A DNA stretch of 64,000 nucleotides from Dryocosmus kuriphilus (Eukaryota; Arthropoda; Insecta; Hymenoptera; Cynipidae). How positions within the stretch are numbered: position 1 is the stretch's first letter; every line of letters starts with the position of its first letter. The stretch spans positions 118,326,133-118,390,132 of the forward strand of contig CM076193.1 in NCBI GenBank assembly GCA_038277395.1, given 5' to 3'. The notes beneath the pieces are model-generated. The model was not told the origin of the DNA. It was given only the letters and a program-made list of their open reading frames with translations, and did not search any database. Of this stretch, positions 1-12,135 are shown piece after piece. Position numbers and translations under genes: made by a program.

Positions 1-1430
1 TTCCCATGTACTGACCCCTCCTCTCCATCCCATATGCTAAATTTAGAAAAATGCATCCACTTTCGAAAATCTAATCAGCAAGAGTTATATTGGAAACTAG
101 CTTTCCAGCAGAGTGCCGTCTGAGAATTGCTTACAGAACAAATATTGTATGCGAATCAACGATTACATATTTGTATGTGCCACTGAGAAATTGGAATATA
201 TCCTTATTTTTAATTCAAAGAGTAACTCAATTAATATATGATATCCTATTTTATATTATGTATTACGTTTAAATCTGTGAAATAAAATTGTAATTAGATT
301 AAAGTTCACAATAGTGAAAGCAAAAAAGTATTAACTGTTCTAAATAATTTTGTTAAAAAGGACTCAATTTTTCTTCTTAAAATCTTGTTGGAAATATTTC
401 ACATTTAGCAATTTCACATTTAAAAGTTAACTAACAAAGACTTCGCTTTAATAATAATGCCTCAAACCATGCCATGTGTCCAGGCGGACATCCTATATTA
501 GTTATGCCTGGAAGCATTTCTGTCTTTACTAGTGTAACTTTGCAAAATTTTTCTAGTCACAAACATAGATTTTGGTGAGATTGAATTAAGTTTTGTTATG
601 TTGACTGAGCTCTGGAAATTCCACGTTTCTTCTGGATTGGAAATGGTTAATTTAGTTTATTTAATTTTAGTTAGTAATTACGTTTATTTTTTTCGATTTT
701 ATTCTATGTACTTTCGCCTGAGTTCTGAAAGATTCCTGCTTTATCCCGTTCATCCCGCTTTATCCTGCTTTACTCTGGAAATACCTACCATATTTTGGAA
801 ATATCTTGCTTCATTTGGCATTAACCTGCCTCATATTGGATATAATCTACAATATTCCTTTCAATTATGGAGCATTGAAGGACTTTAAGAAGCTTTTGGG
901 ACGCCTTCTGTGACTTAAAGGAATTCTAATGTTTCAAATTTTCCCGCCCGATATTGCAGCATACTCCTATGATACTGACCATTTTACCGATCGTACCCAA
1001 GGACCTTGGATAAATCATGTGATGGATGAGATTGTTGTGTCTTATACCTTTTTGCATTCCTGTTCTACGAACACTTGAGCTTCTATCTCCTTGGAAGGTT
1101 CCGTCATATCCTTTTCAAAAATATTACCTGAAAAGCCTTGTGCACGAGGCCCACTTACATTAGTCAGCTGTACGTTCCTGTGCATTTTTGTGGGGTTCAT
1201 GTTTATCAGTCTATTTAGTGATTATTTGGGACACCAATATGACGATCTACCATCAATTGAATCCATTTGGAATCGTTTCGTAAAGAAAAACATCAACTGT
1301 AAAATGCAACGTTATTATTTGAACCACTGTAGCATCCCTCTTAACCATGAATCTGAAAAATTAATCCTCCAACTACGCCACATAGCAACGCAACCGAATG
1401 TTTGAAATCAGATCGAGCCCGTTGTTAAGG
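1..1430. other. No gene recognised; AT-rich DNA
   Basis: I see no recognisable gene, RNA or bounded repeat here. Short open frames exist, the longest 104 codons at 1091-1405 on the + strand. Its translation matches no family I know and has no clear splice or start context. Confidence 0.4.
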
Positions 1431-2599
1431 AAGTCAACAACGCTTTTTTCCCGGACATCTTTCATCGAGCAGCTTCCAGAGCGTTAACACGTTTTTTTCT
1501 GAGTAAAAAGTTTTAAAGGTTTATTGTTTGGAGTTTGGATTGTGTCTTTTGATTAAGACATTTATTTGTAAAAATTTAATGGAATTCTGTTTTAATTGTT
1601 TGATTTTCAACGAATTATCAGTTATTGAAATTTCCTAGATATGATTACAGTTATTCGCTTTCCCCTTTTTGTAGCTTAGTTTCCTATTCATAATATTTAA
1701 ATCGTTTATTTTGTGTCCCCTTTATGACCCACTTTATATTTGTCCGCGTTACGCATTATTTTACCCTTTTAAATCGTAGATGAGGATTCTGTAGGATTGT
1801 ATCATCTTTTGGTGTCGTTTGTATCCCTTTACTTGTGTTCTGTAGTGACTCTCTCCCTATTATTGGTTTTTGAATAATTTTGTAGAATTATTATTAACTT
1901 AAACTTTTATTCTCCGTTATTTTATATTTTTTGTGTATTCGGAATAATTCTTTAGAATTATTTCTATATTTTGTGATATCAGTATCTTCTATCTACTGTT
2001 TTATGATCCCTATTTTGACAATTCGTTAGAATCCAGTCTTTTGTGATCTTGTTCTCCCTTTTTTTCTTTTTGTTTTGAGCAGTTTGGAATCATCCTTGTT
2101 ATTTTTAAATAATTCTTTGTGAATTATTTAATTAAAAATATCTTACTGTTTCTTTAGTGTGTAATTTAGACTCTTTCCCCATTATTTATTACGTTCGTTT
2201 GATGCCGTGAATTTACATTTCTGTTCCGTAATTTTGTTGAGACCATCCCCTTTCCTTTAATTTAGTTTATTTCTATCTAATCTGGAGAAACGAACGAAAG
2301 GTCCTAATCTCTTGGATTAGCAATTTTGTTATAGAGATTCGATGTTCTTTTGTTCTAACATTTAAATGTTTTATGTTAAAATTAAATCTGTTTTATGAAT
2401 TGTGAAATGAATTTTCAAGTTGTTATTGAATAAATTAATTAATTTTGGTGTATATTTCTAGTTTGATTTATTTTAGAATTAGTGTTGAGTTTATCGTCCC
2501 ACCCCTCTCTACCAAGCCGTAACTAAGACTAGCCCAAGGTTCCGCTCTTATTTATTTTTTTAAAATAATTTTAATTGATCGAGGAGATCTGGCGCCCGA
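1431..2599. other. T-rich region ending in a primer-binding-site-like motif
   Basis: This is T-rich DNA without a gene. At 2590-2599 it ends in TGGCGCCCGA, which resembles the tRNA primer-binding site that follows the 5' LTR of many LTR retrotransposons. The DNA just upstream could be an LTR remnant. I find no gag or pol frame downstream and no second LTR, so this rests on a 10-base match only. Confidence 0.15.
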
Positions 2600-2699
2600 A
2601 AAATCTTGTTTCAGCGGACGCAACCTTTCATTCTATAGTTTAAATAAAAATAAAGGTTATACTAGATTAATATATAGCTTACAAATTTTTCCTTAATTG

Positions 2700-3540
2700 C
2701 GTTTACTTAATAGGAAAAGTGTTTTTTAGCTTAGTTTAAGATCGCTGAAAACGAAAATGGCACTCGTTTATTTTTCTAAAGAAGCGTTATCGAGGTATTA
2801 GCCAAAAACATGTTTTTCGACTTTTTCTTCAGTTATGGCCAGAAATCTCAAGAACGATAGATCTAACCAACTCAAATGTATACTGATCCAAAGGTACGTT
2901 TTTTTCTTTTACGACGATATACTGTTTGTGTCAATTGGAATAGTATTTTTTGGGTTACAGGCGCTAAAAGTCGATAAAAGTGCATTTTTTAAGCTTTCTT
3001 GAAAATTACACATGTTTATTTTTTTTACTAAGTTGTACAAAATTCTTTTCCACATATGCCAATTAAAAGTCGAAAGTCGGAAAAAAATGAACTTTCTAAT
3101 TTCGCGCGGCGACCGTGGTGCACCGGCTGTGCGCGCGGTGAACCCACGCGCTGCCGCGCCGCGCATTCCCACTCTCGGTTTCCGGAGGATATAATATAAG
3201 TCCACGCAGAGCGATAGAGAACCATTTTCCCAGCACCAGCTAACCCCGCATCTCTCAAAATGTACTTCCTTAAGAGGGCTGGGGACACCCGTGGGAATTC
3301 TGAGTTGGATGTGCGAGAGAGACAGAAGTATTATAAGCACGCCTCCTAGGGCGGAGATTTGAACGTCAAAAAAAATTTTTCTTGCCCAATGAGAAGTCAG
3401 CCTGGGTCAGGCAAGGACTGTAACCGAAACACTTGGGTGCAGGGTTGTTTGCTAAGTGCAGTGGTCCTATTTTTGGCGATTAGTGCCGGTCGTGCGGCCG
3501 GTCCAAGACTGACCTTCGCCGTTGTTTGATGATTAATGTC
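2700..3540. repeat. Left arm of a large dispersed inverted repeat
   Basis: Bases 2710-2900 are the diverged reverse complement of 9660-9870, and 2945-3060 of about 8690-8785, in mirrored order. An unusually GC-rich patch lies at about 3100-3180. The arms are about 6 kb apart, which fits a fold-back element later expanded by insertions. The exact outer ends cannot be fixed by eye. The 143-codon minus-strand frame at 2909-3340 looks like chance. Confidence 0.55.
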
Positions 3541-5230
3541 AGTTAAGAAAAATAAAATTTTGTAAAATTTTAATAAATCAATTTTTAAAATGCTTCTATT
3601 ATTTTCATTATATTATTACGAGAAGATTAAAAAAAGACAGTAAAAAATCGGTTAATATCTTCAAACACAGTTGACCTTTGAAGATTTAGTTTCGTTTAAT
3701 TTACTTTTTTATTGATTGCATAAATAATTCGGAGTAAAAAAAAAGTCTCAGTCAAAGTGATAGGATGATTCGTGAATTAACTACCAATGAAGATCATATT
3801 TAGTGGTCTATTATTGCTACTGCTTGTAAAATTTTAGAAGTTCACTATAATTTACTTGTATTTCAGTAAAATAACGGTTCTTTTTTTAGCTTTAAGTCTT
3901 TCTTGCGAAAAATAATTAATTTTTAGCAGTTACACAGTTACATTTAAAAATATTTTTATTGAAAAATTGGATATACACGCCGTGAACTTTTGTTTCATCT
4001 TCAGATAGTGATTTTGATGTTAGCATTTTACGTAATGTTTTTTCACTTTCCTGAAAAAATCCTGCAAATTTTTCTTCTCATTGTTCAGAAACAATTTTTC
4101 ACTACGCTGAAAACAATTTCCAAGCCATAACATCTGAAGATGTACCAACAAAAAACTAAAAATTTTTTTTAACTATAATTGTGTCCGTGTTTTATTTTTA
4201 TAAAAAATGTTACTATTTTCTCATTAATTTTTTCTGTTTATATTAGAATAATTATGAAAATTGTTTCAATAAGTAAATTTATGAAAACGTAAATTTTTAT
4301 ACTAATACCAATTAAGAAATATCTTCTAATAATAACCGACATGCTAAAATAAAATAGTAGAATCTAGGTAGCATTGTTAAAAACTTCTTTAATTAAAAAA
4401 TAACTTCATTACTTTTCAAAGAGCCCGAAAGTGGTATCTCCATACAATCTTACATAGTTTTGAGTAACAAAATTCAAAAGGTCCGTACTCTTACATACGT
4501 TTATAACACAGCTGTGTCTAAACGCACGGGCTTGAAAAGGCGGAGGGGAAATTGGGAAAGACAAGGGATACATGATTTTTTTTCCTACTTATTGACACTA
4601 ACTTTAAAACTAGTTTCTCGTGATTCAGAAATTTCGAGTTTTTTTTTACTTCAGAATGCTGTATACACTACGGAAAATGTATGTTCCACGAAAGAAAAAC
4701 AATAGGATATTTTTTACATTCCTACAAATGCGATATTTTTGCATTTTTCAAAATTCCAATTTTCAAGGCAAAAAAGAAGACCCGATTTCAAATATATATT
4801 TTTTTGCCTTATCCAGGAGCCAATCCAACCCGCGAAAACATTTTTTTTGTAAAGTTAGAATTTTGTGAAAATGCTGACATATGATGCTTACCTATAAAAT
4901 TAAAAATACATTATGTAAAAAACGTTGAGCATGTTGAGTCTGTATGTCCTTCAGTTTCAATGGAAGAAGCATGTGAATTATTTTTCGTTTCATAAAAACA
5001 CAACTTTTACATAATTTTTACAACTACAAGTATTACATTCAAGAGTTTTCAAATGCGTGAAATTAGATGAAAATTTTATTTGTCTGGGTCAGTAAAAATA
5101 TAGCGCACTTCTTACATTCAAATAGAAGGGATGTTCGGTTCGATGTGTTCACATTTGCAAACAATTTTTTTTTTTTATTGTACAAAAAAAAATATTTTTA
5201 TCACTTTACAAAGCATCTAACGGAAAGATT
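3541..5230. other. AT-rich DNA, no gene seen
   Basis: AT-rich sequence with short, overlapping, low-complexity open frames (Phe/Lys/Ile-rich) that match no family I recognise. I see no RNA gene or defined repeat boundary. Confidence 0.4.
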
Positions 5231-5234
5231 AATT

Positions 5235-6150
5235 ATTTTTGCACTCTCATATCAAGGAGGAAGTTTTATGTGAAAACTGGCTTTCGCGGATTTCATGAAT
5301 TTTCGGCGTTTCGTGACCCCTGCATCCTAAAAACCGTGTTTTACGTTGTTGTCTGTCTGTCCTTGTTGCCCTTGTCGTTCTTGTCGTTATTCTTGTCGTC
5401 GTCATTGTTATCGTAGTCTGTTAGCACGATAAATTTCGAAGGACTATTCGTATTAGATTGTCCTTCAGCACAAATTTTCAAGGTTTAAAAATCAAATTTC
5501 AAGTTCATGATCAGCCTTTTATCACCAACAATTCTGGGCTTATCCTCCGAAAATGCTTTTCAAAATATCAAACATTCAATTTTTCGCCCGAGCTATGCGA
5601 TATGCGGAAAAAGTTTTAATAAACAGTTTCTCAAAAATATTTACACATTTGCTTGTAATCATTTTTCTATAAGACACACAGTTTTTAAGTTATTTGTAGG
5701 AAATATTATTAAATATCAAAGAATTCACTTTTCAGGAAAAATATGCAACACAGGAAAAAAATGTTAAGAAGCAAAGTTACTTATCTCAAAAATATCTAAA
5801 GATTTTCCTGATACTATTTTTTGAAAGAAAGCATATTTTCCGTTTTAATGGTCAATAATGTTATTAATAAAAACACAGGATCAAATTTCCTCGCCAAACT
5901 ATGCGAGGTACGGGAAAAAAATCTAAGAAGCAGAGTCGTTTCATTAAAAAAATATCTGCAAATCTTTTTTGTACTTTTTTTGTACCACAAATATTTTTTG
6001 TTTTAATGGTGAAAAAATATTATTAACAACGAAGAATTTAAGTTTTCGTTAAAATTATGCAAGTTGCAAAAATATGTTAAGGAAAAAAGTTATTTGCCTT
6101 AGAAAGGTTTACATATTTTCTTAAGAATATTTTTTTATAGGTCGCATAAT
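5235..6150 (-). repeat. Dispersed ~150-bp repeat family, inverted copy
   Basis: The stretch 5240-5470 is the reverse complement of 9440-9660 and of 41280-41490. Shared parts include the block around TCCGCGAAAGTCAG and a segment of repeated GAC/AAC triplets. From about 5560 to 6130 a unit containing a 'cgaggtacggg...aagaagcagagt'-type core recurs about every 150-160 bases. It is the opposite strand of the repeats at 6770-7300, 9000-9310 and 40740-41160. No coding function is evident. Confidence 0.6.
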
Positions 6151-6279
6151 TTTTTTTTTATCGTGAAAAATATAACCGAAAATAAAACGATTAATTTTCT
6201 TTTAAAGTGAAAAATTAAATATGACGTTTTGGACAAACTTATCAGAGTGCAAAGTGCATGAGACGCGTTGAGATTTTTT

Positions 6280-6560
6280 TTCTTTTAAAGCCGAGGGAGC
6301 TTTAAAAAAACTAAATTTCACTGGCCAATACCATGGTTCGATCCCGAATTTTTATAGGTCTATGCACCCAAGTCTAGGGGGATGCAGAAACATCAAACGC
6401 GTAGCGCGAGTTAAATGTATTATCGAGCGCTAATTACAATAGACACGCGTCCTATGCGTGCGCTCACATTTCGCGCAAAGCGCGGTGCGTGCGGCGCGCA
6501 AGGAGAATCTGCCTGCGAAAGTGACAAATGTGCCCGCATTACATTATTTTCTAAGAATAT
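6280..6560. repeat. GC-rich patch within the repeat family
   Basis: This GC-rich segment is dense in GCGC / CGCG words (6400-6520). Similar CGC-rich patches occur at about 8885 and 40480-40635, next to other members of the same repeat family. This suggests it is part of the element rather than a host CpG island. Confidence 0.4.
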
Positions 6561-6769
6561 TTGTTGTTAATTCTGGAAAGAAAAAAATTGTACTTAGTAC
6601 TGATACATTGGGCACAGAAATGGCGAAGTGAGTTTATTATAATTTACATTTTGTAGCAATTATTATTACATTGAAAAGTAGCAATATCCAAAGGCAGCCT
6701 GTTGTGTCACGAGATATATTTCTTTTACAGTGCGTGCGCTGCGCTTCTCGCGAAATTTGACCAATAAAC

Positions 6770-7300
6770 AAAAAAATGTACTTTGAATCAGAAAATGGTA
6801 CATGGCAAATTTATAGATCTTTTTGAGGTGAACAACTTTGCTTCTTAACATTTTTTTTCGTATGTTGAATAGTTTTTCCTAGAAAGTAGATTTTTTTTTA
6901 TATTCACAAATATTTTCTACGAAAAAATCAAAAAACATGCGTCCTATAGAAAAATAATCAGAAGCAAATTTGAAGATGTTTTTACATGAATGACTCCGTT
7001 TCTCAACACCTTCTGCATATATCGCTTAGCTTAGGAGAAAAATTAAATGTTTGGTTTCTTGAAAAGCAAGGACAATTTAATCCCATTCGTCATTCGAAAG
7101 TGATCTGATATATAGATTACGACCACAACGACGAGCACACAGCAATGTAAACTTGTAACCTGTAAACGTAAAACTATGCGTTGGATCAAAAAATAGTGTG
7201 ACGAAAATTTGTAGGTCTTTCCAAGGTGAACAATTCTGCTTTTTAACATTTTCTCTTATCTCTCATAGTTTTCCTGAAAAGTGGATTTCCTTATATTTAA
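6770..7300 (+). repeat. Dispersed ~150-bp repeat family, direct copies
   Basis: Two or more diverged units start with a block like 'tagatctttttgaggtgaac' and continue to a 'cgtat...catagtttt' block. They match the units at 9000-9310 and 40740-41160 in the same orientation. Open frames here come from the repeat and have no family match. Confidence 0.5.
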
Positions 7301-7700
7301 TAACATATTTCAAAAATAAAAAAGTGCAAAAAATGACACCCAAAAGTATATATCATTCGAAGCAGAATTTCAAGAAATGTGCTTATTTTTTAAAAGCCAG
7401 GGAAACATTTTTGGCAAATTTTGGGACATTCTTAAAATTTTATGTTACATCCATTTGTCGTTTCACAAGATATTGCTCGCAGTTAGCTTTAGAGCCTCAG
7501 ATCTTGGGTCAGGCAGGAACTTGAAAACTGGTGTCCACAGTGTTGAAATATCCACATCTGGCTACATCAGCACAGCGAGTGTCTAGGGCCAAGGCTACCC
7601 AAAAATTTCCTGAAGTGAGGTAAAGGGAAGTGAGTGGGCGTTGCCATCAGGTCTGTTAGCTATTTTTCCGCTAGGTTCGTTAGTTCCTTGCCCTCAATTT

Positions 7701-8360
7701 AGCGCTTGGAGACCTTTCGTAGAAGCGTGTTTTTTCATATTTAATGAACAGCAATTTTTATTCTATATATGCTAAATTATTTATAAGGAATAAATCTAGG
7801 AATGTTATTTTGAAAATTCTTAAAATAGTAATTACAGTTCGAGAAATTAGTCTTCAAAGATAGGGTAAATTTGACCAGGTATATTTTAAATATAAAATTC
7901 TTTTTTGGAATTCCGATAAATAAACTCCCTAGCTTATTCTTTTACGAATCCACTGATACTACAAAAGTCTTATTTTTTAAAAATAGTTCTGAAGAAAATA
8001 CGTGAGAACGTATACTTACAAAATACCCTTAGCGCTTGGAGACCTTTTGTAGAAACGTGTTTTTTTATATTAAATTAACAGCTATTTTTTTTCTGTAAAT
8101 ACTAAATTGTTTATAAAGAATCAATCTAGGAAGGCTATTTTGTAAATTCTTTAAATAATAATTACAATTCGAGAAATTAGTCTTCAAAAGTAGGGTAACT
8201 TTGACCAGATATATTTTTAATATAGAATTTTTTTTTGAAATTTCGACAAATAACATTCCTAGCTTATTCTTTTACGAATCCAGTGATACTACATAAGCCC
8301 TATTTGTCAAAATAGTTTTCGAGAAAATACGCGAGAGCTACATGCTTACAAAAATGCCCT
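7701..8360. repeat. 330-bp tandem duplication (two units)
   Basis: Unit 1 begins at 7701 with AGCGCTTGGAGACC and unit 2 begins with the same word at 8031, a period of 330 bases. The copies stay collinear to about 8360 (for example GAGAAATTAGTCTTCAAA in both). They differ by scattered substitutions and small indels, so the duplication is not recent. No gene lies inside. Confidence 0.85.
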
Positions 8361-8689
8361 GTACCCAGCCCTCTTAACAGTCATAGACTTTTTTCCTTCG
8401 AATTTGGGAGCTGAAAGAGATGAACAAGGTGAAATATTTCACTAGGACATCGTCATGATGATTGACTATTGCTGGCTGCAACTTCGTGAAGATGCGTCGC
8501 AACATAAATGGAGCAGTTTGAGTAAAAAAACATTTTCGACCAAAAACTTGAGTATGTAAAAAGCTGAAATTGTCTGCCTTTACTTAATATGGAAGTCATA
8601 TCTCCTGTATTTTTCTTCCGATTTGGGCAAAGTTAGGCTTTACATATATTTTCGTAACAAAATTATCTTTTACCTGCAATCATTGACAT

Positions 8690-9870
8690 ATGTGGGAAAA
8701 TTTTTTGTATAACGTAATAGAACAAATAAATATGTGTAATTTTCAAGAAAGCTTAAAAAATGCATTTTCTTCGTCACCTGCTTTTAATGAGATTATTACA
8801 TTTGAATTTTTTATTAAAAATTACAACAAATTATATTTTACTTAAGGCTCTATCGACCTTAAGGAATACATTCTCATCATGACACTCGCGCTTCGCGCTC
8901 GAGAATTCAATTTTTTTTAAATACATTGTAGATTAGTAAAGTTTTTTTGTGATTTTCCAAATTTTCACAATGCAGGATTTCGATTCTTAAAAGCAAAACG
9001 ATGAGTCTTATAAATGATCTTTGTAGCTCTTTCCAAGGTGAACAATTCTGCTTGTTAATATTTTCTCATATCTTGCATAGTTTTGCTGAAAAGTGGTTTT
9101 CTTTATATTTCATGAAATATTTCACGAATAACTCAAAAACTATGCGTTTTTACAAAAACATGATGATAAGAAGAAATATGCTCTTTGGGGTGAACAACTT
9201 TGTATATTATCATTTTTTTCGTATCGTGCATAGTTTGGCGGGAAATTTTAATTCTGACACAACAATTTTACTTTGTACTATTTTCTTTGTATCTCTCATA
9301 TTTTAGCCGGAAAATGGATTTTTTGATTTTGTGAAAACAACTTTTGATGCATGAAACCATAACCACTGGTCAAAAACCGCTGGTGAACGAACTCGTCCTT
9401 TCTCTTTACGCCTTAAATAAGTGTGCCAAAGCGCAATCCAATCCGATTAGTCCTTCGAAAGTTATCGTGGGAACAGACGCCGACGACGACGAACAGACAA
9501 CGACGAGAACAGCGACAACATACAGACAGACACCGTCGTAAAACATATTTTTTCGGATTCAGGGGGTCATTTCATGAAATCTCGACGTTCGAGATTTCAT
9601 GAAATCCGTGAAAGTAATTTTTTACATAAAACTAATACCTTCTCATTGAGATGGGAATGTAAAAATTCACCTTTCGATCAATATACATTTTAGGTTGGTT
9701 AGACCTATCGTTTTCGAGATTTTTGGCCATAATTGAAAAAGAGCCGAAAAACATGTTTTTTGCTAATACGTATCTCGATAACGCGTCTTTGAAAAAAGAA
9801 ATGAGTACATTTTCGTTTTCAGCGATCTCAAATTAGGCTAAAAAACATTTTTTCAAGGGGAACATTTTTC
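8690..9870. repeat. Right arm of the inverted repeat with an embedded 150-bp family copy
   Basis: Bases 9660-9870 and about 8690-8785 are diverged reverse complements of 2710-2900 and 2945-3060. Between them, 9000-9660 holds the 'tagatctttttgaggtgaac'-type units and the conserved terminal block that also occurs at 41280-41490 in the same orientation. Just inside is a short perfect palindrome at about 9574-9606 built on TTTCATGAAATC. Confidence 0.55.
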
Positions 9871-10230
9871 GTGTAAACTATATGATACTTTTAATTACTT
9901 AATCAACGAAGGAAACCTCCCACTCTGCCTTACAGAACAGGCTAAATATTTTAATTTAGAAAAGAAGGAAAAATATATTACGCAACGCTTAAAAATTGTT
10001 TCTAAACTATTTTGTACGCATAAAACATAGGAGTATTAATTTAATATTTTTATTTTTTTTACAGTAAATATTCCAATAACATTATTTCTAAATAATCGTT
10101 TTTATGCTACCTAAAACTTATAATACAAAACTTTAAGTATCAGCAAATTGTTGTCTTTTCTATTTACAATTTTAACCATGATAAAAATATTTACAATCAC
10201 GAACGCAATTTGTTAGAAATTCCTCTCAGG
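9871..10230. other. AT-rich spacer, nothing recognised
   Basis: No gene, RNA or repeat structure could be supported here. Confidence 0.4.
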
Positions 10231-10407
10231 TCATGAAAGCGAAATTTTTCTGTGAACACCTTAACGATGCTAAGAACTTCCAATTCTGTCATAAAGTCAC
10301 AGTAAATTCTGTCAGTAAAGATCTCGAACTGATACGAGTATCAAAGAAGTACAGTAACAATATCTCAGGATCCTTCTCTGTTTGTATGGTGGTCCTCATG
10401 TAAGTTT

Positions 10408-10803
10408 GTGTATACTCTTCTGATACAGATAACACGTCAGTACATGGCAACACTATATCTGGGAAAATCGATTCCAGATTTCAATTTAATGCCATCGCAA
10501 GATATCAGAAGCACACGATCTTCCCAATACCAATTTCATGTTATCATTTTGTCCGGACCAGTAAAGTATACTATCCCGACCCTTGAGTTTCAAATTCAGC
10601 TAGGTATGCCAATGCAAGAGGTACAAAGCTCAGATCTCCCTCCCATAAAATATGATTCGTATGATTATAATTACCATAATTTATCAGAAAGTGAAAACTG
10701 GGTTAGAGGAGAGTGTACAGAACAAGGGACACCACAGTGTGGTAAACAACAACAAAATGTCCAAAATACGATTCCGGCAACAATATTTTCCACTGATTCT
10801 TAA
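10408..10803 (+). CDS. Unrecognised ORF of 131 codons
   Basis: This is an open frame of up to 131 codons with less biased composition than the flanking DNA; the first in-frame ATG after the listed start is at about 10444. The product has no signal peptide, membrane segment or family motif that I recognise. Its C-terminal third is rich in Gln, Ser, Asp and Tyr. A second open frame (10233-10402) runs into it in a different reading frame. The pair could be a decayed gene with a frameshift, or unrelated chance frames. No splice pair joins the two in frame. Confidence 0.2.
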   Translation: MYTLLIQITRQYMATLYLGKSIPDFNLMPSQDIRSTRSSQYQFHVIILSGPVKYTIPTLEFQIQLGMPMQEVQSSDLPPIKYDSYDYNYHNLSESENWVRGECTEQGTPQCGKQQQNVQNTIPATIFSTDS

Positions 10804-10959
10804 TTTTTTTTAAAATTTAAGTTAACTAAATTCTTAAGCAACTAGTTGCCGTCTTTTTCCCCTATAATTTTTACATTTGTATACAATTTTAAACTTTACA
10901 AAAATTATAATTTTGAAGAAACGATTACCGTATAAGCATAAACTCAAAATGGTTTTTTT

Positions 10960-11160
10960 TACATTTTTTTCGGACCAACTTACGTCCACACGAAATGAGA
11001 TATCGTGTTGAAAATTTGAGAAACTAAATAAAAATCACTAAAGAACGTTTATCTGGTTCTAAATTATTATAATTACAAAAAAATTCTTTTAAATATAATT
11101 TTTTTTGGCACAACTTACGTCCACACGAAATGAGACCCTAAATTATTAAAAATACAAAGA
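10960..11160. repeat. Dispersed repeat, two tandem-like parts
   Basis: The phrase CTTACGTCCACACGAAATGAGA occurs twice, near 10980 and 11110. The first part also resembles 55125-55250 (blocks such as ATTATAATTACAAAA, and a 'tatc.tgttgaaaatttg.gaaa' segment). It is therefore a low-copy dispersed repeat without coding capacity. Confidence 0.45.
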
Positions 11161-11365
11161 AACTAAAGAATAAAATTACTTCTTGCTTGCTTTGTGATTA
11201 TACAAATTTGAGAGCTTGTCTATGAAATTTGTTCATAACAGTGAGAAATATAATCTTATTACTTTCTTTTATGTTTAAATATTATTTTTGGCTGCGTCTA
11301 CACATCCCAAAATTCTAGAAGACTAGCACACTTTTTGCAGTATTTTGACTAGTTCCGAAAATATT

Positions 11366-11425
11366 ATTATTATTTAATGTATCATATATTATAATATATA
11401 TTATATTATTATTATGTTATTTTCC
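11366..11425. repeat. AT-rich microsatellite-like tract
   Basis: The tract is composed almost wholly of ATT/TAT repeats, including a palindromic ATATTATAATATATATTATAT-type core. Confidence 0.6.
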
Positions 11426-11744
11426 TGGGAAAAGGTTTTGGGAAGGGATTAGAATAATAATTTCTTGAAAATGACCATTTTTATTCACCTTAGTCGTCCC
11501 GCATTTACGGACGACGAGACACTTCAATTATTCTTATTTGAATTTCAAACAAAAAAGTTAATAAATATACAATATAATTAAGCAATGCTAGAATATCATT
11601 TATAACAATATAAATTGATAATAACAAATTATTTGGCAATTATTATAAACAATCAATTTGAACTTGAAGAATGTTTTAATCGATTAGAAAGAAATTTACG
11701 CTTAAATGAAAAAAATGACATTTTTTCAAAAAGCTACATTCACT

Positions 11745-11916
11745 ACGAGAGAGGACAGAGAAAGGTTAATTGCATAAACTGAGAGGGAGATTTGGGAGAG
11801 AGAGGAGGCTGTTAGGAATGAAAGTTAAATCGTTTGAAAAGGGGAGGGAAAAAGTGGTATATAGGTAAAGGTAGTTCGAGAGGGTAAGAGAGAGAGAGAG
11901 GGAGGTGTGGAGGTTG
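11745..11916. repeat. Purine-rich (GA)n tract upstream of an exon
   Basis: This ~170-base strand is strongly biased to G and A, with runs such as AGAGAGAGAGAGAGGGAGG around 11888-11906. It sits about 110 bases upstream of the sidestep-like exon acceptor. It could be simple-sequence expansion or a GAGA-type chromatin element. The sequence alone does not decide. Confidence 0.5.
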
Positions 11917-12024
11917 AATGTGAAGAGACAGCTATTCATATACAAGCTCTAAAAAATTGTTTGCTTATTACACTACCAATAATTTCGTTATAATTAATTT
12001 CCTGCCTCTTTTTTATTATTACAG

Positions 12025-12135
12025 TTCCGCCCCATAAAATTGTGATATTGGACGAAAAGGGTGTTACAAGAAATTTCAAAGTGGGACCTTACACTGAAGG
12101 TGATACGCTGAAGCTTTCCTGCGACGTTTATGGTG
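12025..12135 (+). CDS. Sidestep-like Ig-domain exon (first half of the domain)
   Basis: A polypyrimidine tract and acceptor (TTATTACAG ending at 12024) precede 111 coding bases, followed by the donor GTGAGT at 12136. Read with 2 leading and 1 trailing base, the exon encodes a peptide beginning PPHKIVILDEKG and containing GPYTEGDTLKLSCDVYG. This is the typical start of an Ig domain, with the first disulfide cysteine in LSCDV. Both flanking introns are phase 1, as is usual for Ig modules. The GPY.EGD..L.C.V.GG.P.P..TW arrangement, completed by the next exon, is characteristic of insect sidestep and side-like adhesion receptors, which are partners of Beat proteins in axon guidance. The assignment is to the family; which paralogue it is cannot be told. 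Confidence 0.85.

Noticed and set aside
2909..3340. 143-codon minus ORF
   Set aside because: Overlaps inverted-repeat sequence and a GC-rich patch, has an overlapping rival frame, and has no recognisable domain.
10400..10428. Short GT-AG intron joining 10233-10399 to the 10408-10803 ORF
   Set aside because: A 29-base intron is too short for insects and joining creates an immediate stop codon.
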